DNA from: Triplophysa rosa
Lineage: Eukaryota > Chordata > Actinopteri > Cypriniformes > Nemacheilidae
Direction of reading: 5' to 3'
DNA length: 64,000 nucleotides
Assembly: GCF_024868665.1 (NCBI RefSeq)
Contig: NC_079914.1
Location: 3,528,593-3,592,592, forward strand
The position numbers and the translations under genes were made by a program. Of this stretch, positions 9,654-20,072 are shown one piece after another; the first letter of the stretch is position 1, and each line of letters starts with the position of its first letter. Under the pieces are notes generated by a model. That model was not told the DNA's origin. It saw nothing but the letters and a program-made list of their open reading frames with translations, and ran no database searches.

Positions 9654-10523
9654 CTTATCTAACTGACCAATCTAAACCCTTTGAGTGCCCACCCAGGTGG
9701 AGTGTGCCAAAATCTGCTGAATGCCTGGAAGCACAGATGGAGTCACTTAAAGATGAGGTGATGATGCTGCGAAGGTGCCTGAATGAGTCTCTTGATCTTC
9801 AGAGAGGTATCATCGACCGCTGTGCACAAGACATAAATGTCCCTGCTACAACTCAGTTACCTCCACAGGTCATGCCTGTTGCTTCCTCCACACCATATGG
9901 TCGTGCATCTACAGTTCAAATGCAGCAGGATCTCCAGTCCTTGGCAGCTGAGGCATGTGACAGAACTGGAAATGTGCCAGGTTTAACCCAAAGCTCTCTT
10001 GATCTGAACAATGCAACAAGAACTCTAGCGTCAGTCTTGCAACAATCTAGATTGGAGCCCCCAGTATTCATGGGTGATGGGAAAGTTCAACCTGATGACT
10101 GGCTGATGCTTGTAAATGCATATAGAGTTTCTTTGGGTCTCAGTGACACACAAATTCTGCTTGAACTACCGCGCTTTCTAGCTAAGGAGCCAAGAAAATG
10201 GTTTGCAGTACTGAGTTCGCATGTTACTTCTTGGACACAATTCTGTAATCTATTCAAGACTGTGTTTCTTCCACCTGATAACCAAGAACGTGTCTTAAGG
10301 GGTATCCTGGATCGTGTACAAGCCCCAGGTGAACCTTTTCCGACTTTTGTAGCACACTTGTTGTCAGAATTCAAGAAGCTTAAAACTCCGCCTCCTGAAC
10401 AGGAACAAATTGATCTTATCTGCAAGCATGCCCTTGAACGCTACAGAGTGGCATTGTATGGCACACAGATCGTGTCAGTTATTGATCTCTTAATGCGTAC
10501 CCATGAACTGCATGTAGCTCTTG
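8756..10523 (+). repeat. Tandem duplication, 884-bp period, within gag
   Basis: Unit 1 (8756-9639) and unit 2 (9640-10523) align base for base with only scattered substitutions, such as TGTACACAAGACC versus TGTGCACAAGACA. The junction reads CTCTTAGGTTGGC where unit 2 continues CTCTTGGTCCTG, so breakpoints share only GGT-level microhomology. High similarity means the duplication is young or maintained by template switching during reverse transcription. Confidence 0.95.
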
Positions 10524-10831
10524 GTCCTGACAGCCATAGCAAACCAGTGGTGCAGAAAAGCAAACAAGTGAGAGAGGTGTACTGCTACAAATGTTTGAAA
10601 CCTGGTTTTACTTCTAGAAACTGCCAAAACTGTAACCTTGAGTATCAGTCTTTTGTGGCTACAGAAAACAAGCCTAGTAGCACTTTAACAGAACCACAAC
10701 TGCCAGACAAAACTGAGGAGGCTCCACAGTGTACTAACAGGGAAGAGCAAAACCAATTCTCAGTTCGGCAGAAGGTAAACTTCAGAGGGGGGAGGAAGTT
10801 CCACAGAGGCAATCCTCCTCCCAGAAGATAA
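9650..10831 (+). CDS. Gypsy Gag polyprotein (downstream, full-length copy)
   Basis: A 393-residue frame starts at ATG 9650 (MTYLTDQSKPFECPPRW). The ATG overlaps the stop of the upstream copy (ATGA). Residues about 155-275 hold the capsid-like domain (PPVFMGDGKVQPDDWL, PRKWF, EQIDLICKHALERY). Near residue 310 is a single zinc knuckle of form C-YK-C-LKPG-F-TSRN-C, in which the expected histidine is phenylalanine. A basic RGGRKFHRGNPPPRR tail ends the protein. Gag would assemble the virus-like particle and bind RNA. The pol frame (-1 relative) is open from about 10717, so gag and pol overlap by about 115 nt. I did not see a classical slippery heptamer. Confidence 0.88.
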   Translation: MTYLTDQSKPFECPPRWSVPKSAECLEAQMESLKDEVMMLRRCLNESLDLQRGIIDRCAQDINVPATTQLPPQVMPVASSTPYGRASTVQMQQDLQSLAAEACDRTGNVPGLTQSSLDLNNATRTLASVLQQSRLEPPVFMGDGKVQPDDWLMLVNAYRVSLGLSDTQILLELPRFLAKEPRKWFAVLSSHVTSWTQFCNLFKTVFLPPDNQERVLRGILDRVQAPGEPFPTFVAHLLSEFKKLKTPPPEQEQIDLICKHALERYRVALYGTQIVSVIDLLMRTHELHVALGPDSHSKPVVQKSKQVREVYCYKCLKPGFTSRNCQNCNLEYQSFVATENKPSSTLTEPQLPDKTEEAPQCTNREEQNQFSVRQKVNFRGGRKFHRGNPPPRR

Positions 10832-10833
10832 AC

Positions 10834-13800
10834 GTGCCTCAACCTCGTTTTACGTCCCCGCCTGAGCCATTTGTCCTGGGCCATGTGGAGGACCATGCAT
10901 CTTCTTCATTTTGGAATACACCGTTCATTGTTAAAGTGAACCTCTATAACAAAGCTGTCGATGCAGCATTGGATACTGGAGCCTCAATTTCGGCGGTACG
11001 CACTACCATGATTTCTGATGTTGTGAAAAATCCTGGAAAAGTTCAACCGTGGACATCGCCACCAATTCAGCTTGCAAACAACACTGCTTGTAGTCCTTCT
11101 GGCATTGTGTGGTTGAACATTGGTTTCCAAGGACAAACTTTCTACCACCGTTTTGTCATTATTCCCGACCTTTCTTCTCCTCTTATCTTGGGGATGGATT
11201 TCATGCTACGTGCATCTGTGAGCATTCATATTCCGTCACGAACAGTAACGCTGGGTGAAAATACCTCTAACCCATGTGAGGCTCTAGCTGAGTGGATTGA
11301 GGCTCCTGAAGCTGAAAGCCTGATGTTCCTGAATGTCTGCCCGTCTGCCTTGGAGGAGAAGGTTGAACTGGCTTGTCTGCAAAGTGCACATAAAGGGCAA
11401 TTAATGGATCTCCTTAAAGACTTCTGGAGCATGTTCGACGGACACTTAGGTCACACCTCTTTGGCAGAGCACGTAATTAATACAGGTGATGCTAAACCTG
11501 TTCACCTCCCACCGTACCGCACCTCACCAGCGAAGAAACAGTTAATTGAGGAACAGATTCGGATGATGCTGGAGCAAAACATCATTGAACCGTCTTCGAG
11601 TCCATGGGCTGCGCCTGTTGTAATTGTCAAAAAGCCATGTGGTGACCCTAGGTTCTGTGTTGATTACAGAGGCCTTAATAATCTAACAATAAAGGATTCT
11701 TACCCACTTCCCAGGATTGATGAATCTTTAGACTTCTTGGCTCGAGGACGATATCTTACCACCCTTGACCTCTCTCGAGGGTACTGGCAGGTGTCTGTGG
11801 AGGAGCATTCGAGACCAAAAACCGCTTTCATATCACACTGTGGCTTGTTTCAATTCAAAGTTCTTCCCTTTGGACTCTGTAACGCACCTGCCACATTTCA
11901 GAGAGTAATGAACAATGTCCTTGCTGGCCTGACTTATAAGTGCTGTGCAGTCTATCTTGATGACATCGTCATTGCATCCCCAACCTTTGAGCAGCATTTG
12001 GCGGACCTTCGAGAAGTCTTGTCCAGGCTTGAGTCAGCTGGCCTTTCCCTCAAGTTAAGCAAATGTCAGTTCTGTTTGAATGAGCTTGTCTTCCTTGGCT
12101 ATCGTGTCACACCTGATGGTATTACTCCAGACCCGAAGAAGGTTGAGGCAGTGACAGAGTTCAAGACGCCTAGGGATGTAAAACAAGTGAGGGGATTTAT
12201 TGGCCTTACCGGCTATTACAGGCGGTTCATCCCTAATTACGCACGAAAAGCAGAGCCACTTTTTAAACTCACCAGAAAGGAAACTCTTTTCAGTTGGGAC
12301 AATGATTGTCAAGGTGCAATGGATTTTCTGAAACATTGTCTCACATCTGAGCCTATTCTGTGCTTCCCTGATTTCACACGCCCGTTTTTCGTCCATACTG
12401 ATGCTTGTGAATTGGGCCTTGGCGCAGCGCTGATGCAAAAAGATGACATGGGGTGAGACGTTGCTGTTGCTTTTGCAAGCAGAACACTGCACAAATCAGA
12501 AAGGCCGTACTCGACTCCTGAAAAAGAGTGTTTGGGAGTGATTTGGGCTCTCGAACATTTCAGACCTTATGTCGAAGGCCTACATGTGACTGTCTATACG
12601 GACCATAATAGTCTGAAGTGGCTGATGAGTCGACCCAACCCTTCTGGACGACTAGCGAGGTGGTCTTTACGTCTACAGGATTTTGATTTCTCCATCGTCC
12701 ACAAGCCAGGTGTTAGAAACAGTGTACCCGACGCACTGTCACGCAACCCAATGCCACACAGTTCTGATCCCATTGACATTCTGCCAGCTCATGCAGTCAT
12801 AGGAGGTTTGGACCTGAGAAGTCTCTCCTCAGTCATGGTAACTGACAGAGCTCAAGTGAGGCAAATGCAGATTGATGATCTGGTGGTTGGCATTCTGCTC
12901 CGAAATCTTGAAGGGGGCATTACGGATGAAGATCATGTCATTCAGGATGGTCTGCTTTATTTCAAGGACCCTAAGGCAGCTTGTGGTTTGCATCCTATGA
13001 AGCAGCTTAAGCTTTTTGTACCGACAGCCATGCGGCCTACGGTGCTCAAGTATTACCATGACCATACGACAGCTGGCCATCTTGGTGTGACGAAAACGCT
13101 GGCCAGGCTCAAACAAAGGTTATTTTGGCCAAAAATGGTGACAGACATTAAGAGATACGTCGTTTCATGCCCTGTGTGCCAGAAAACTAAGCCGAGCCAA
13201 AGAAAACCTGCTGGGTTGATGATCCCAATTGAACCTGCAGAACCTTGGGAATACACTGGAGTGGATTTTGTCGGCCCACTTCCTCGTACACAAAACGGCA
13301 ATGAATATTTGATTGTCTTTGTCGACTACTTCTCGAAATGGGTGGAAGTGAGTGCAGTGCGGTCTGCAACTGCTCAGGTGGCAGCGAGTAAGTTTCTTGG
13401 TGAAGTCTTTGCCCGCCACGGTGCCCCAACATACCTTATATCTGATCGTGGCACCCCATTTGTGAGCAATCTCTTTGAGCATGTGGTCGCTGCTCTTGGC
13501 ACTGAACATAGACTTACGACAGCGTACCACCCGCAAACTAATGCCACCGAAAGGGTGAACCGCACACTTAAAACTGCCATTCGTGCTTACGTTGGGGACA
13601 AACACTCTTCATGGGACAGGTATCTCCCGCAAATTTGTTTCGCACTTCGAACGGCCCACCATGAGAGCACAGGTCTTTCTCCAGCAATGATGTTATACGG
13701 TCGTGAGTTAGAGACGCCGCTTGACCTGATAACACAACCGAATTCTGTGGGAGTTGATGACCCTGAGATACCTTATCCTGAAAGCTTGAGAGCCTCGCTG

Positions 13801-14445
13801 CAGGATGCTCATGATCATGCCAGGGCTGCGCTGAAGGCAAGCCATGCAAAAAGGAAACATTACTACGACAAGAAAAGACGCACAGTTGCATATGCTGTGG
13901 GAGACTTGGTGAGAGTTAAGACCCACCCCAAATCTGTTGCTGAAGCGAACTTTACAGCCAAGTTGGCTCCAGTATATGCTGGGCCATTTAGTGTTTCTAA
14001 GAAATTATCCAGTGTAAATTACAGACTTACCAATGTGAATACTGCAGAGGATGCTGGTGTTTTCCATGTGGTGAATCTGCAGCCATTTCACATTTGGGAC
14101 TCAGCCGTGCCTAAAACAGGTTCCCACAGTGATGTCATTTCACTTTCTTGTAATGAGGACTTTGGTTCTCAAGTGGACTGTTCCAATGATTCTAACCTTG
14201 TGGTTTGTGCTGACCACGAAACTTCAAATGCACATTCAGATGATAATTTTGAAGAAATTCTGCCTGGCCACCTGTTTGTCAACCTACAGGACTCTCCACC
14301 CAACCCAATTGAAGCTGAGCCCTTCCCTACCACCTCTAATCAGGGTCATTATGCACTGAGACGGAGGAATGTTCCAAGGGTTACATCTAATTGGTCAGTG
14401 AATAAGTGGACCAACCCATATCACACACAAAAATTTGAGTTGTAG
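10834..14445 (+). pseudogene. Gypsy Pol: protease-RT-RNase H-integrase, one in-frame TGA
   Basis: Domains in order: aspartic protease (LDTGAS near 10972), reverse transcriptase (FCVDYRGLN near 11656; YLDDIV near 11953), RNase H (FFVHTDACELGLGAAL near 12385; YTDHNSLKW near 12595), integrase zinc finger (HTTAGH..., CPVCQKTK near 13170), integrase core (GVDFVGP at 13258; SDRGTPF at 13441; the glutamate in NATERVNRTLK near 13550), and a GPY/F-like tail (VYAGPFSVSKK near 13972). Reading is continuous in one frame except for TGA at 12454-12456 within RNase H, after which the same frame resumes to TAG at 14443. This is a point nonsense change, so this copy could not make intact Pol without readthrough. 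There is no ATG at the start; the frame is open upstream into gag. Confidence 0.9.
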
Positions 14446-14704
14446 TAGTGATATGTAAGATAAAACAGGGTTTTTAGATAGTGTTAATCGCTGTTGTTCT
14501 TTGTTCATTCATGGTACTTTATTCATGTTTTTGTTACAGTCACCCTTATCTACAATGTTGCTGTAATGATGTACTCTTTACAAACATGTATGCTTGTGCT
14601 GGTTGTACATTGTGTTTTCTCCCTGCCCTGTAGCTTTTCGACTTTATCATGTATGGGGGTTGTTAAGTGTTTGCTGTGTGCGGCTGAGGGCAGCCTTTTT
14701 TTTT
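14446..14704 (+). other. Gypsy 3' non-coding region
   Basis: Sequence between the pol stop and the purine tract. Short frames only, with no envelope-like signal peptide or membrane anchor in a coherent frame. Confidence 0.6.
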
Positions 14705-14718
14705 GGAGGGGGGAAATC
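14705..14718 (+). other. Polypurine tract
   Basis: GGAGGGGGGAAATC immediately precedes the TGTAACG start of the 3' LTR. It is the expected plus-strand primer. Confidence 0.85.
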
Positions 14719-15046
14719 TGTAACGAGTGGTATAAGGTGTGGGCCCTTTAAGAGCAATTTGCCTATGTTCCTTTTTTTACCTTTTGTGTATGTGCGCATG
14801 TGCGAGATTGTCTTGTGCCAAAACTGCACCCCGCATGTATGCCGGTGGGAGTCTGATGCTCCATTTTCATTTTATTATTTTAATCTTAGTTTTGTTAAGT
14901 GACACGTTTCCCACGGAGGTTTGCCGTGTGCTCGGAGGAATAAATCCGTTTCTGAGGGACACTTTTTGTGAGTTTTCTTGGTATATGCAACCAAGTTGCT
15001 TTGGGTTGGTGAGCTATCCCCTTTTTCTCACGAAAGACGTGTTACA
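14719..15046 (+). repeat. Gypsy 3' LTR
   Basis: It starts TGTAACGAGTGG and ends GTGTTACA. It differs from the 5' LTR at, for example, GCCTATG versus GCTTATG, GTGCC versus GCGCT, CTTGGTAT versus CTTGCTAT, and a shorter T run. The next base begins BEL leader sequence. Confidence 0.95.
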
Positions 15047-15190
15047 ATGTGATTGCTGTGGCTATTGGTCGTTGGCTTTACGTTGGATTCAGCGCGTTGG
15101 TTATTATATCGTGCCTGCATGTGATTGCTGTGGCTATTGGTCGTTGGCATTACGCTGTACTCATACCGTGGTGGCTACTTGCATCTGCCT
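15047..15190 (+). repeat. 72-bp tandem duplication in the BEL leader
   Basis: ATGTGATTGCTGTGGCTATT and the following GGTCGTTGGC occur at 15047 and again at 15119, exactly 72 bp apart. The rest of the two units is diverged. Confidence 0.85.
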
Positions 15191-15192
15191 GT

Positions 15193-16875
15193 ATGCACAA
15201 AATGAGTGGATCAAATGCTGGTTCTTCCTCTACTTCCTCTAAAACGGAGAAGAGAAAAATCACTCTAACTGCAAAGGCTTTGGCCAGCAAGATTGAAGCA
15301 ATTCAGAAACAGCGTAAAGGAGAAGTAAACAAATTAAAGGGCCAGATATTGTCTCTCAAAGAGCTCATGAGAGACGATCAAAATGTTTCACAAGTTAAAG
15401 CACAGTTTGATGTTCTGCTGCGTTTGTCTGAAAATGCCGCTGCATTGCACAAATCTCTAATGCCTTTAATTCCATCAGAGGAACAAGAAAGACAAAATGC
15501 ATGGTTCGCAAGCATCACCGTATACAATCAAGGATTTATTAATGATGCCAAAGTGTGGATTTCAGAAATTGACAAGCCGCGTTCAGAGCGAACTCATGAT
15601 GCTGAGTGTCACCAGGAGATTCTATCAGAGGAAGAAAGCGGAATTCATGAGGCTGTAAAAAAGGGAAAACCGCAACCATCTTCTCAACATGATGACCAGG
15701 ATGACATACTGCCACGTGACAGTATATCAAACATAAGCAGTAGAAAACAAGGTTCAAAATCAAACATTTCCACTACTTCATCAGCACGTCTCAAAGCAGA
15801 GGCGGAGATAGCTGCTCTGCTTGCCCGTCAAAGTTTGCTAAAGGAAAAACATTCTCTTGAGGAGCAGGAAGAGAAATTAAGACAACAAAAGGAACAACTT
15901 CAGCTTAAGGCTGATATAGCCGCATCCATGGCGAAAGTGAATGTTTTAAGGACATCTGAATCTGGTGTGTGGAGTGCTGCTTCTCATCGATCTGATGGCA
16001 TGGAGTCATATTTTAAGAAAAAAGGAAAAACAGTGACAGCTCTTAACGTTGACGCAGAGACTTTTGTTCCACAGAACCCTGGAGAGGATGAAAATGGAAA
16101 ATCAGAGACTGGAAATTCTGATTTATGCCTTGACAGGCTAAATACTATTGATCTCCAGCAGAGGCCCTCTGTGTTCATGAGACCGCTTATAGTTCCAAAT
16201 ACTACTGCACCTCCAGTGTCTCATCATGGAGATGTCCATATACCCTTTTCCACGAACATTAAAAGTGACCAGAACCACATGTTGTCTGTAATGGAAAGGC
16301 AGAATGAGATAACAACAATGCTGGTGCATCAGCAACGTCTTGCATCACTGCCTAGGAGAGACATCCAAATATTTGATGGCGACCCTCTACAGTACCATTC
16401 TTTCATACGGTCATTTGAACAAGTAATTGAGAAAAGGGCTGACAATACCGAGGATAGCCTACACTTTTTGGAGCAGTACACTAGGGGGCAACCACAACAA
16501 CTTGTCACGAGCTGTCAACATGTGACTGATGGCTCAAGTTATGCAAAGGCAAAGACTTTAATGCATGAACACTTTGGAAATGAGTATATGATTGCATCTG
16601 CCTATTTGAATAAAGTTTCTTCATGGCCAACAGTCAAGTCAGAAGATGGTGAGGCTTTACATGCATACAGTCTGTTCTTGCGTGGATGTTACAATGCCAT
16701 GGATAAGGTTCATAGTCTGTGTGAATTGAATACACCTGCCAATATGATCGCTGTGATTAAAAAATTACCATATAAACTGAGAGACAAGTGGAGAACAGTG
16801 TCATGTGATATTCAGGAAAAGCATCATGGGAGAACTAAGTTTGTTGATATTGTGACTTTTTGGAGCGCCAAGTGA
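15193..16875 (+). pseudogene. BEL/Pao Gag, N-terminal part, ends at a frameshift
   Basis: The likely start is ATG 15193 or 15202 (MSGSNAGSSSTSSKTEKRK). The frame is open upstream to 15049 but only with non-ATG codons. The first third has charged helices; residues about 195-245 form a coiled coil rich in LEEQEEKLRQQKEQLQLK. Near 16360 the DUF1759-like capsid region starts (RRDIQIFDGDPLQYHSFIRS) and continues through FLEQYTRGQPQQL. The frame breaks at 16857-16863, where a run of five T shifts reading and TGA follows at 16873. The overlapping frame from 16860 continues the same protein. Loss of one T in a homopolymer is the simplest cause; a sequencing indel is possible. Confidence 0.82.
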
Positions 16876-18275
16876 AAATCATGACAGATCCTGTGTTTGG
16901 AAACTTACAGGATGCACCAATGTTGATGGCAAATAATGAAGGCAGCAGGACAAAATTACATCGCTTAAGGGCTAAAGGAAGTAGCTTTGCCACTGCTGCG
17001 ACTGCAGTTAAAACGACACCAACAGAACACAAGGTTAAAATTAGTAATTTACCTGAAAAGACTTGCCTGTACTGCAAAGGTGGACACATGTTGGAGTTTT
17101 GTACTTTGTTGGAGAAGGGAGCTCAAAGTGAGAAGATTGATTTCCTAAAAAAGACTGGAGTTTGTTTTGGCTGTTTGTGTACTGGTCACATCAGTAAGGA
17201 GTGTAGGAAACGTCTCTCTTGCAAAATATGCGGCTTAAAGCACCCTAGTGTGCTTCATATTCACCACAAGGATAACGGAGCAGATGTAGAGAAAGGCAAA
17301 ATCAACTCCGAGAGTGCAGTGGGCAGTTCCTTGGTTACAGTTCAAACCAGTGGTCTTACTGGGGACGGTGAACAAGACTTTAAGCTTGCCATCGTACCAG
17401 TAAAGGTAAAATCAAGGAGTGGTCAAAGGATAGTGGAGACCTATGCATTTTTGGACCAGGGCAGTTCAGCATCCTTCTGTACAATGGGTTTGATGGATAG
17501 ACTGAATCTCTCTGGGAGAAAAACAAAGATTATTTTGCGTACCATGGGCCAGGAGAGAATTGTGGACAGTTGTATTGTGTCGGATTTGGAAGTGGCTGGA
17601 TTTGACAGTGACTGGTACTGTGAAATGCCAGATATCTTCACACAATGTAGGATGCCAGTGAATAGGAGTAACATCCCACGCCAGGAAGATCTGCATATAT
17701 GGCCTCATTTGAAACATGTGTACTTACCTGTAATAGACGCAGATGTGGAGCTTCTGATAGGCATGAATGTACACAGAGCTTTGGAACCACTTGAAGTTAT
17801 TAGGAGTGTGGATAAAGGGCCATATGCCATCAAGACAATGCTTGGTTGGACAGTAAATGGACCTCTAGGTGGAGGATGTTGTGATGGGCCTGACTTGTAT
17901 CAGTCTGCAGTTACTATCAACAGAATTTCTGCTGTAACACTTGATGAACTCTGGAAACAACAGTTTAAGATAGACTTTCCAGAGTGCAGTCAGGAAGAAC
18001 AACCAGGACTTTCAAGGGAGGACTGCAGGTTCCTAGAAATGGTTAACGATACTGTGAAACTAGTTGATGGTCATTACAGTATTGGCTTACCTCTGAAGAA
18101 CAGAAAGTTAAGCATGCCAAATAACCTTAACATTGCAGAACAACGCACCCTTAACCTGAAGAGAAGGTTTCTCAGAGATCCATTATTCCATAAGGACTAC
18201 ACTGCCTTTATGAATAACCTTCTATACAGTGGTTATGCAGAGAAAGTGCCAACCATTAGATCTGGCACGCAGTGA
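16860..18275 (+). pseudogene. BEL/Pao Gag zinc knuckles and protease
   Basis: It resumes Gag in a new frame (MERQVKIMTDPVFG). Cysteine/histidine clusters follow: CLYCKGGHMLEFC, then CFGCLCTGHISKEC, then CKICGLKHPSVLH. These are the multiple zinc knuckles typical of Pao Gag. The aspartic protease active site is YAFLDQGSSASF near 17449, and FDSDWYCEMPDIF and LLIGMNVHRALEP are the protease flap and terminal helix landmarks. The N-terminal RT leader (IAEQRTLNLKRRFLRDP) is present. The frame fails around 18255-18275, where the RT continues in the next register. Confidence 0.82.
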
Positions 18276-18741
18276 TGGAAAGGTATGGTACATCCCACAT
18301 CATGGGGTATACCACCCGAAGAAAGGGAAGATCCGAGTTGTCTTTGATTGTGCAGCATCATTTCAAGGGGTATCACTCAACGCACAACTCCTGAGTGGTC
18401 CTGATCTGACTAGTACGTTAATTGGAGTCCTGACAAGGTTCAGGAAGGAGCCTGTTGTTCTGATGTCTGACGTTGAGGCGATGTTTCATCAGGTTAAAGT
18501 TCCAGAGGAGGATGTGGACCTGTTGAGATTTCTTTGGTGGTCTAGTGGAGACTTCACTCAGCGTATGGAAGAGTTCAGGATGGTTGTCCATTTGTTTGGG
18601 GCAACATCTTCTTCAAGTTGTGCTAATTTTCCTCTACGAAGGTGTGCAGAAGACAACAAAGTCTTCTGCAGCAGGCAAGCGTTCGAGACCATCATGTATA
18701 GTTTCTATGTAGATGACTGCCTTGCCTCTGTAGCTTCATAA
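18229..18741 (+). pseudogene. BEL/Pao reverse transcriptase, palm
   Basis: In-frame protein is recognisable from about 18252: [20 protein letters not shown], then [20 protein letters not shown], then [20 protein letters not shown] near 18706 is the YVDD catalytic motif. TAA at 18739-18741 interrupts, but the same frame continues as RT (LYKDLKTICAKGGFHLTKW) to about 18845 before a further shift. Confidence 0.82.
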
Positions 18742-18829
18742 CAGGAAGCTATATCCCTCTATAAAGACCTTAAAACCATCTGTGCCAAGGGTGGCTTTCA
18801 TCTAACGAAATGGATAAGCAACAGCCGAG

Positions 18830-19342
18830 GTGTGTTGGCCTCAATACCTGCAAAGAAGAGCAAAGGAAGTAAAAGACCTGGATCTGGACCATGACTCATT
18901 ACCGGTTGAAAGAGCACTGGGAGTGCGTTGGTGTGTCCAGTCAGATACCTTTAAATTCAGTATAACTATTCAGGAGAGACCATTGACCCGCAGAGGTATC
19001 CTTTCAACTGTCAGCTCTTTCTATGACCCTTTGGGGATCCTAGCTCCTGTGGTTTTTACGGCAAAAAGGATTCTTCAGGATCTGTGTCGGAACCGGCTAG
19101 AATGGGATGAAGTCATACCAGCAGCTGTTGCTCAGGAGTGGATAGATTGGCTGAAGGAGCTACATCAGTTGGAAGGCTTCAGCATCAGACGATGTTTAAA
19201 ACCTCTGAACTTTGGAGAGGCAGCTACTGCTCAATTGCATCATTTTGCTGATGCTAGTGAGGAAGGATATGGTACTGTTACCTATCTTTTGCTGCGTAAT
19301 GAACACTCTCAGTTACACAGCCTTCATAATGGGAAAATCTAG
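18830..19342 (+). pseudogene. BEL/Pao RT connection and start of RNase H
   Basis: From about 18846 the frame reads AKEVKDLDLDHDSLPVERAL, then GVRWCVQSDTF and SFYDPLGILAPVVFTAKRIL, which is diagnostic of Pao RT/connection. LHHFADASEEGYG near 19236 carries the first RNase H aspartate. The frame is lost near 19320 by another indel. Confidence 0.82.
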
Positions 19343-20072
19343 GGTGGCACCTTTAAAGCCTGTTACTATTCCACGTATGGAGTTAACGGCAGCTGTTGTA
19401 GCAGCTCGTATGGACAAAGTATGGAGAAAGGAGCTAAGACTACAGCTTCAAGACTCTGTTTTCTGGACCGACAGTACCTCGGTATTAAAATACATAAAGA
19501 ATGAAACTTCAAGATTTCGAATCTTTGTGGCAAACCAGGTCTCAGAGATTCTCAAGGGTTCTGATGCATCTCAGTGGAGATTTGTGAACACTGCATACAA
19601 TCCTGCAGATCTTGCCTCCAGAGGTGTGAGGGCAGAGCCATTTCTAAATAACAAAACTTGGATATCTGGTCCTTCATTTCTCTTGCAATCAGAAGAAGAC
19701 TGGCCTGTTAACCCAGATGAATTGCAACAACTTTCATATGAAGATCCTGAGGTCAAGGTATCAGCTGCTATTGAAGTTTCTGCAATAAGAGAAGAAAATG
19801 ATGCAGTGACTTGTTTGATCAACGGCACTTCATCTTGGACACGGCTAATAAGAGTGATGGGCTGGATTCTAAGATTCAAGGCTTTGTTTTTGAATCTCAA
19901 GAAAATGAAAGGGTTCACTGTACGTCTGACCCATTCTGCATCAGATGTAATTCAACAGGAAGATGCTCTCACCAAGGACATGTGTGATTTCAAAAACAAG
20001 CTCTGTGGTGGTTATCTCTCATTGGGAGAGATCAGAGAAGCTGAAATTGAAGTTATCAGGTTCTGTCAATAA
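19323..20072 (+). pseudogene. BEL/Pao RNase H and linker
   Basis: In the frame that is open from 19212, real homology starts near 19323 (SRVAPLKPVTIPRMELTAAV). The later RNase H landmarks are FWTDSTSVLKYI and RFRIFVANQVSEIL, then NPADLASRGV. The frame ends at TAA 20070-20072, but the sequence after it continues the protein in the same register, so this is a nonsense substitution and not the true end. Confidence 0.8.

Larger units (their letters stand above)
7616..15046 (+). mobile_element. Gypsy (Metaviridae-type) LTR retrotransposon, nearly complete
   Basis: It has 5' and 3' LTRs of 329 and 328 bp, a primer-binding site TGGCGCCCGAAC, a long leader, gag (partly duplicated), pol in protease-RT-RNase H-integrase order, and a purine tract before the 3' LTR. 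Integrase lies after RNase H, which is the Gypsy order. No envelope-like gene is present. The LTRs differ by about five substitutions and four short indels by eye, so insertion is fairly recent. Flanks are CAGAT (left) and ATGTG (right), so there is no target duplication, which is unexpected for a clean insertion of this age. Confidence 0.92.

Noticed and set aside
14739..15242. A 167-codon frame starting in the Gypsy 3' LTR and running into the BEL leader
   Set aside because: It crosses the junction of two retroelements in a frame unrelated to either gag. The LTR part also appears as a frame at 7791 in the 5' LTR.
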